Of a DNA stretch of 64,000 nucleotides, positions 60,439 to 64,000 are shown one piece after another. Source of the stretch: Haloplanus sp. GDY1. GTDB taxonomy: Archaea > Halobacteriota > Halobacteria > Halobacteriales > Haloferacaceae. The stretch's first letter is position 1; each line of letters opens with the position of its first letter. The stretch spans positions 1-64,000 of the forward strand of contig NZ_CP098514.1 in NCBI RefSeq assembly GCF_023703775.1. The letters are read 5' to 3'. The position numbers were made by a program, and so were the translations under genes. Below the pieces are notes generated by a model. It did not search any database. It worked only from the letters and a program-made list of their open reading frames with translations, and was not told the DNA's origin.

Positions 60439-61620
60439 ATGAAACTCGCTACAATCGGTGTCGGAAACGCCGGAAGCAAGATCGTGGATCGGATGGTGGA
60501 GTTCGAGTCCGAAACCAACCGGAACCTCTGTCGACACGTCCACGCGATCAACACCGCGCGGACGGACCTCGCCAAGCCCGAGTACATCCCCGAGGAGCGG
60601 CGCGTTCTGGTCGGTGACACGAACCAGAAGTCGAAAGGGCACGGCGTCGGCGGCGACGTGGAGATCGGTGCGGAGGTCATGTCCGCGGACATCAACGAAC
60701 TCCGCCGGGCGTTCGACGACATCGAGATCCACAACGTCGACGCGATCCTCGTCGCCGCCGGCCTCGGCGGCGGCACGGGAAGCGGCGGTGGCCCCGTCGT
60801 CATCGACGCCCTCCAGGAGATGTACGACGAGCCGGTGTACGCCCTCGGCGTCCTCCCCGGCGAGTACGAGGGTGGCCGACCGGCGCTGAACGCCGCCCGG
60901 TCCCTCCAGTCGTTCGTCAACAAGACGGACAACTTCATCGGCTTCGACAACGACGCCTGGCGCGCTCGGGATCAGACGATCGAGGAGGGGTACGAGCAGA
61001 TGAACCGCGAGCTCGCGTCCCGGATCGTGACGCTGCTGGCCGCGGGCGAGACAGACGACTCGGAGGTCGCCGAGAACGCGATGGACTCGAGCGACATCAT
61101 CCGCACGCTCAACACCGACGGGGTGTCCTCCATCGGCTACGCCGCCACGGCGGTCGACGCACAGCCCGAGGGGCTGCTCGACAGGTGGGGCGGCAGCGGT
61201 AGCGAGGAGGACGACCTCGACGACGCCAGCCAGGCGACGAAGATCAAGGCGCTCGTCCGCCGGGCGACCAACTCACGGCTGACGCTGCCGTGCGAGGTGT
61301 CCAGCGCCGAGCGGGTGCTGGTCGTGCTGTCCGGCCCGCCCGAGGAGTTCTCCCGGAAGGGCATCGAGAGCGCCCGCCAGTGGCTCGAACAGGAGGCCGA
61401 GACGGTCGAGGTGCTCGTCGGCGACGACCCGCGCGAACGCTCGTCGCAACTCGCCGCCGCCGTACTCCTCTCGAACGTCTCGGAGGCCCCGCGGATCGAC
61501 ACGATCCAGAACCAGGCCATCGACGCACAGGAACAGATCGCCGAGCAACAGGCCGAACGCGAGGAGAAGATCAACGACCTGATCACGGACGACAACGACG
61601 ACCTCGACCCCGTAGTCTGA
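60439..61620 (+). CDS. CetZ tubulin-like protein (first copy)
   Basis: A 393-residue CetZ family GTPase: ATIGVGNAGSKIVDRMVEFE (N-terminal loop) and AAGLGGGTGSGGGP (the tubulin GGGTGSG signature near residue 110). CetZ proteins polymerise and control haloarchaeal cell shape and motility. The C-terminal tail is acidic. The gene is followed by a second CetZ after 47 bases. Confidence 0.93.
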   Translation: MKLATIGVGNAGSKIVDRMVEFESETNRNLCRHVHAINTARTDLAKPEYIPEERRVLVGDTNQKSKGHGVGGDVEIGAEVMSADINELRRAFDDIEIHNVDAILVAAGLGGGTGSGGGPVVIDALQEMYDEPVYALGVLPGEYEGGRPALNAARSLQSFVNKTDNFIGFDNDAWRARDQTIEEGYEQMNRELASRIVTLLAAGETDDSEVAENAMDSSDIIRTLNTDGVSSIGYAATAVDAQPEGLLDRWGGSGSEEDDLDDASQATKIKALVRRATNSRLTLPCEVSSAERVLVVLSGPPEEFSRKGIESARQWLEQEAETVEVLVGDDPRERSSQLAAAVLLSNVSEAPRIDTIQNQAIDAQEQIAEQQAEREEKINDLITDDNDDLDPVV

Positions 61621-61667
61621 ACCGTGAACCGAACCGAACGCACCCCTGCCCATCGACGAGGGAACCG

Positions 61668-62807
61668 ATGAAGCTCGCGCTCGTCGGCGTCGGCGGTGGC
61701 GGCAGCCGCCTCGTCGATACGATTCGCGGCCTCGAGGCGTCCGGCGATCGGCAGCTGTGCTACGGGCATCTGCTCACGATCGACATCTCACGGACCGTCG
61801 ACGACGACTTCGAGCACGTCTCCCCGGACCAGCACGTGACGATCGGCGACACGCACCGCGAGGTCGACGAGGGTGTCGACGGAGCACAGGAGCTCGCAGT
61901 CGAGGTCGTCCGCGCCGACTTCCCCGAGATCCAACGCTCGCTCGACTCGATCCCCATGCGCAAGCTCGACGGCGTGCTGGTCGTCGCGTGTCTGGGCGGC
62001 GGCACCGGCAGCGGCGCGGGGGCCGTCCTCGTCGAGCGGCTCCAGGAGCTGTACGACAAACCGGTGTACGTCCTCGGTGTCCTTCCGGCCGCGAAGGCGC
62101 CCGACCGCGCGGCGCTGAACGCCGCCCGGTCGCTCAGGTCCATCGTCCCGGCGGCCGACAGCGTCATCCTGTTCGACAACGACCGCTGGCTCGACCCCGA
62201 CGCCGCCGACGTCGACGAGGAGTACGAACGGGCGAACCGCGAACTGGCCGGCCGGATCGTTTCGCTGTTTGCCAGGGAGGAGTCCGACCCCGACTCCATC
62301 GGGGCGAACACGATGGACTCCAGCGACATCATCCGTACGCTCTCGCCGGGCGGGGTCACCTCGGTCGGCTACGCCGAGACCGATCTCGACGACGGCGGCG
62401 GATTTCTGTCGTGGGTCCTCTCGCTCCTCCCCGGCGACCGGGGCGACGAGGAGTCGGACGACCGGACCGACGCCGGGAAGATTCAGGGGCTCGTCCGACA
62501 GGCGCTCAACTCGCGGCTGACGCTGCCGTGCGAGGTGTCAAGCGCCGAGCGAGTGCTCGTCGTGCTGTCCGGCCCGCCGGAGGAACTCTCCCGGCGTGGC
62601 TTCGAGAGCGCCCGCCAGTGGCTCGAAGAGGAGACGGAGACGGTCGAGGTGCTCGCCGGCGACGACCCGCGGACGGGCTCCTCGACCGTCTCGGCGGTCG
62701 TGTTGCTGTCCAACGTCACCGAGGTCCCGCGGATCGACGCGATGCAACGGCAGGCCGTCGAGTACGAACGCAGTCGGACCGTCCAGGCGGCCGACGAGTC
62801 GGACTGA
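61668..62807 (+). CDS. CetZ tubulin-like protein (second copy)
   Basis: A 379-residue CetZ with the GTP-binding signature LGGGTGSGAG and N-terminal ALVGVGGGGSRLVDTIRGLE. Most of the GTPase half differs from the first copy, but the C-terminal block SRLTLPCEVSSAERVLVVLS and the following ESARQWLE-ETVEVL stretch is nearly the same. The pair probably forms one operon and may co-assemble. Confidence 0.92.
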   Translation: MKLALVGVGGGGSRLVDTIRGLEASGDRQLCYGHLLTIDISRTVDDDFEHVSPDQHVTIGDTHREVDEGVDGAQELAVEVVRADFPEIQRSLDSIPMRKLDGVLVVACLGGGTGSGAGAVLVERLQELYDKPVYVLGVLPAAKAPDRAALNAARSLRSIVPAADSVILFDNDRWLDPDAADVDEEYERANRELAGRIVSLFAREESDPDSIGANTMDSSDIIRTLSPGGVTSVGYAETDLDDGGGFLSWVLSLLPGDRGDEESDDRTDAGKIQGLVRQALNSRLTLPCEVSSAERVLVVLSGPPEELSRRGFESARQWLEEETETVEVLAGDDPRTGSSTVSAVVLLSNVTEVPRIDAMQRQAVEYERSRTVQAADESD

Positions 62808-62823
62808 CCGCTCCCCGCCGGAC

Positions 62824-63567
62824 TCACCTGCGCCCGTCCCCGTCGTTGCGGGGGCGAACCGCGTTCGCGAACGCGACGAGAAGGCCCAGCCCCCACCCGA
62901 TGGGGACGGCGAGTCCGGCCCACATTCCCACGAACGCGATCCCGGAGAGGTTGAACTCCCGCCGGAGGACGGCGTTGAGGTTACCGACCGCCAGGACGTT
63001 GTCGAGGAGCCACGCGGCCAGTGACGTACTCCGCGGCAGGATGACCTCGCCCAGCGTGGGCGAGAAGAGCGCGGCCGTCACCGGGGGCAGACAGATCGCC
63101 GCGACGACGAACGGGTACGCGGCGGCGAGGGTCAGGCGCCGACCGCCGACGCTGGCGGTCCCCCACGCGAGCGCGGTGGACCCCGTCGCGACCACGCTCG
63201 CCGTGAGGACGGCCTTGAACCCCGAGGCCGGAAACCGGCCCCACGCGAGCGCCGTCAGCGCGCTCCAGGCGACGGCCACGACGGCGACGAGCGCGACCAG
63301 TCCCAGCCCGGTCGCGATGCGGTTGAGCTGTCGGGTCACGTACCGGGCCCAGAACCCGGCGACCGCGAACGGGTACGCGGCGACGATCAACACGGCTCCC
63401 AGCCCGCTCCAGGTCCAGAACGCGAGCCGGTCCCGGGTCGTCTGGGGTTGCCAGCGACCCCGAACCGGATGCCCGTCCGAGTCGGCCGAGAACAGAACCT
63501 GTCGCCAAGCGGTCAGTAACCGTATGAAGTCGGCTTTGATGGCCGTGACGAGTTGGGAGTCCGTCAT
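62824..63567 (-). CDS. YIP1-like membrane protein
   Basis: A 247-residue protein with about five hydrophobic segments (LAFWTWSGLGAVLIVAAYPF; LGLVALVAVVAVAWSALTAL; FVVAAICLPPVTAALF). The layout resembles haloarchaeal YIP1/DUF1282-type proteins, a weak match. Convergent with the second CetZ gene. Confidence 0.6.
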   Translation of the reverse strand: MTDSQLVTAIKADFIRLLTAWRQVLFSADSDGHPVRGRWQPQTTRDRLAFWTWSGLGAVLIVAAYPFAVAGFWARYVTRQLNRIATGLGLVALVAVVAVAWSALTALAWGRFPASGFKAVLTASVVATGSTALAWGTASVGGRRLTLAAAYPFVVAAICLPPVTAALFSPTLGEVILPRSTSLAAWLLDNVLAVGNLNAVLRREFNLSGIAFVGMWAGLAVPIGWGLGLLVAFANAVRPRNDGDGRR

Positions 63568-63636
63568 CGGGTCACGCTACTCGATAGGGGCCGTTAACAG
63601 TTTTCGCTCGGACGCGGTCGTTCGCCGGAACGTTAC

Positions 63637-64000
63637 TCACGCGACGTCCGTCTTGACGACCACCACCGGTTCGTCGGCCAGTCGGACCACGCGGTCGGTG
63701 ACGGAGCCCAGCAGACTCCGGTACGCCTCGGGGTGGCGACGCGTCCCGAGGACGATCAGGTCGACCCCTTCCTCGTCGGCGTAGTCGACGATCTCCTCGT
63801 GGGGACGGCCGTGACGCAGCGCTTCGACGACCTCGACGCCGCGGTCGGCGGCCCGGGTCGTCACCGCCGACAGCGCCTCCTCGCCCACCTCCTCCAGCCC
63901 GTGTTCCGGCCCCTCGCGTTCGTCGACGTATTCGTCACCGCTGTACGCCGAGTAGACGTCGCTGTCGACGACGTAGAGCGCGTGCAGCATGGCGTCGTGG
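63637..64000 (-). CDS. universal stress protein (partial, N-terminus outside)
   Basis: The last 120 or so residues of a UspA-like protein (LHALYVVDSDVYSAYSGDEY, VVEALRHGRPHEEIVDYADE, LIVLGTRRHPEAYRSLLGSV with the ATP-loop GTRRHP and TDRVVR). The frame is open past the window edge (HDAMLHAL), so the gene starts outside. It binds adenine nucleotides. Confidence 0.85.
   Translation of the reverse strand, partial: HDAMLHALYVVDSDVYSAYSGDEYVDEREGPEHGLEEVGEEALSAVTTRAADRGVEVVEALRHGRPHEEIVDYADEEGVDLIVLGTRRHPEAYRSLLGSVTDRVVRLADEPVVVVKTDVA

Noticed and set aside
1..64000. A CRISPR array or cas genes, given the CARF-like protein
   Set aside because: No regularly spaced direct repeat and no Cas protein motif was found; CARF-HTH proteins also occur outside CRISPR loci.

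Overview
The window is chromosomal DNA of a halophilic archaeon (class Halobacteria). The evidence is a very high G+C content, acidic proteins rich in Asp and Glu, tandem CetZ tubulin-like genes, TrmB and TbsP regulators, DUF63 and DUF4013 membrane proteins, TATA boxes about 25 bases before many start codons (leaderless transcripts), and a tRNA-Val(CAC). The genus cannot be fixed from the sequence.

Layout. (1) 1-5343: core genes, a CoxD/CoxE/XdhC-type maturation cluster for a molybdenum hydroxylase, then gcvT-gcvH of the glycine cleavage system and a small zinc-ribbon protein. (2) 5534-10258: a patchy accessory stretch (DUF4386, cupin, DUF1772, an NmrA-like reductase, an HxlR regulator) that ends in an MDR dehydrogenase lacking its N-terminus and the tail of a lost TnpB gene. 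(3) 10460-12915: a TrmB-type regulator, a glutaredoxin-like protein, a PduO-type cobalamin adenosyltransferase, a small conserved protein and tRNA-Val. (4) 12901-42625: a ~29.7 kb integrated element in the 3' end of tRNA-Val, bounded by a 16-bp direct repeat. It has a primase-polymerase/helicase replication protein at the left end and an SNJ2-type tyrosine integrase operon at the right end. Its cargo is a defence island: a PD-(D/E)XK protein, a complete type I restriction-modification operon with a YgjP-like metallopeptidase, a CARF-like/wHTH + unknown + methyltransferase cassette, a nuclease-EVE protein, a PIN-GNAT-EVE/ASCH pair, and a six-gene overlapping operon ending in a miniature TnpB-like RuvC protein. 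A separate four-gene operon carries a stand-alone PEP-utiliser swivelling domain whose catalytic His is replaced by Arg. (5) 42626-47050: a second accessory stretch (PD-(D/E)XK protein with duplicated modules, GIY-YIG-like protein, orphan HicB, a paralogous pair, gene debris) with a degraded second copy of the tRNA 3' end. (6) 47178-64000: core genes, namely an SMP-30-like hydrolase, a frameshifted cupin, a Tat lipoprotein with a PQQ-type propeller, a membrane histidine kinase, a GARS-like ATP-grasp enzyme, a CBS protein, DUF4013 and DUF63 proteins, a YcaO protein, TbsP, glyA, two CetZ genes, a membrane protein and a universal stress protein that runs off the end.

Working together: XdhC, CoxD and CoxE would mature a Mo hydroxylase encoded elsewhere. 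GcvT, GcvH and GlyA connect glycine, serine and one-carbon metabolism. Inside the element, the replication protein at one end and the integrase operon at the other enclose defence cargo in compact, overlapping operons. No CRISPR array, rRNA gene or structural viral gene was seen, so the element reads as an integrated plasmid rather than a provirus. All functions come from reading motifs in the sequence; no database search was run.
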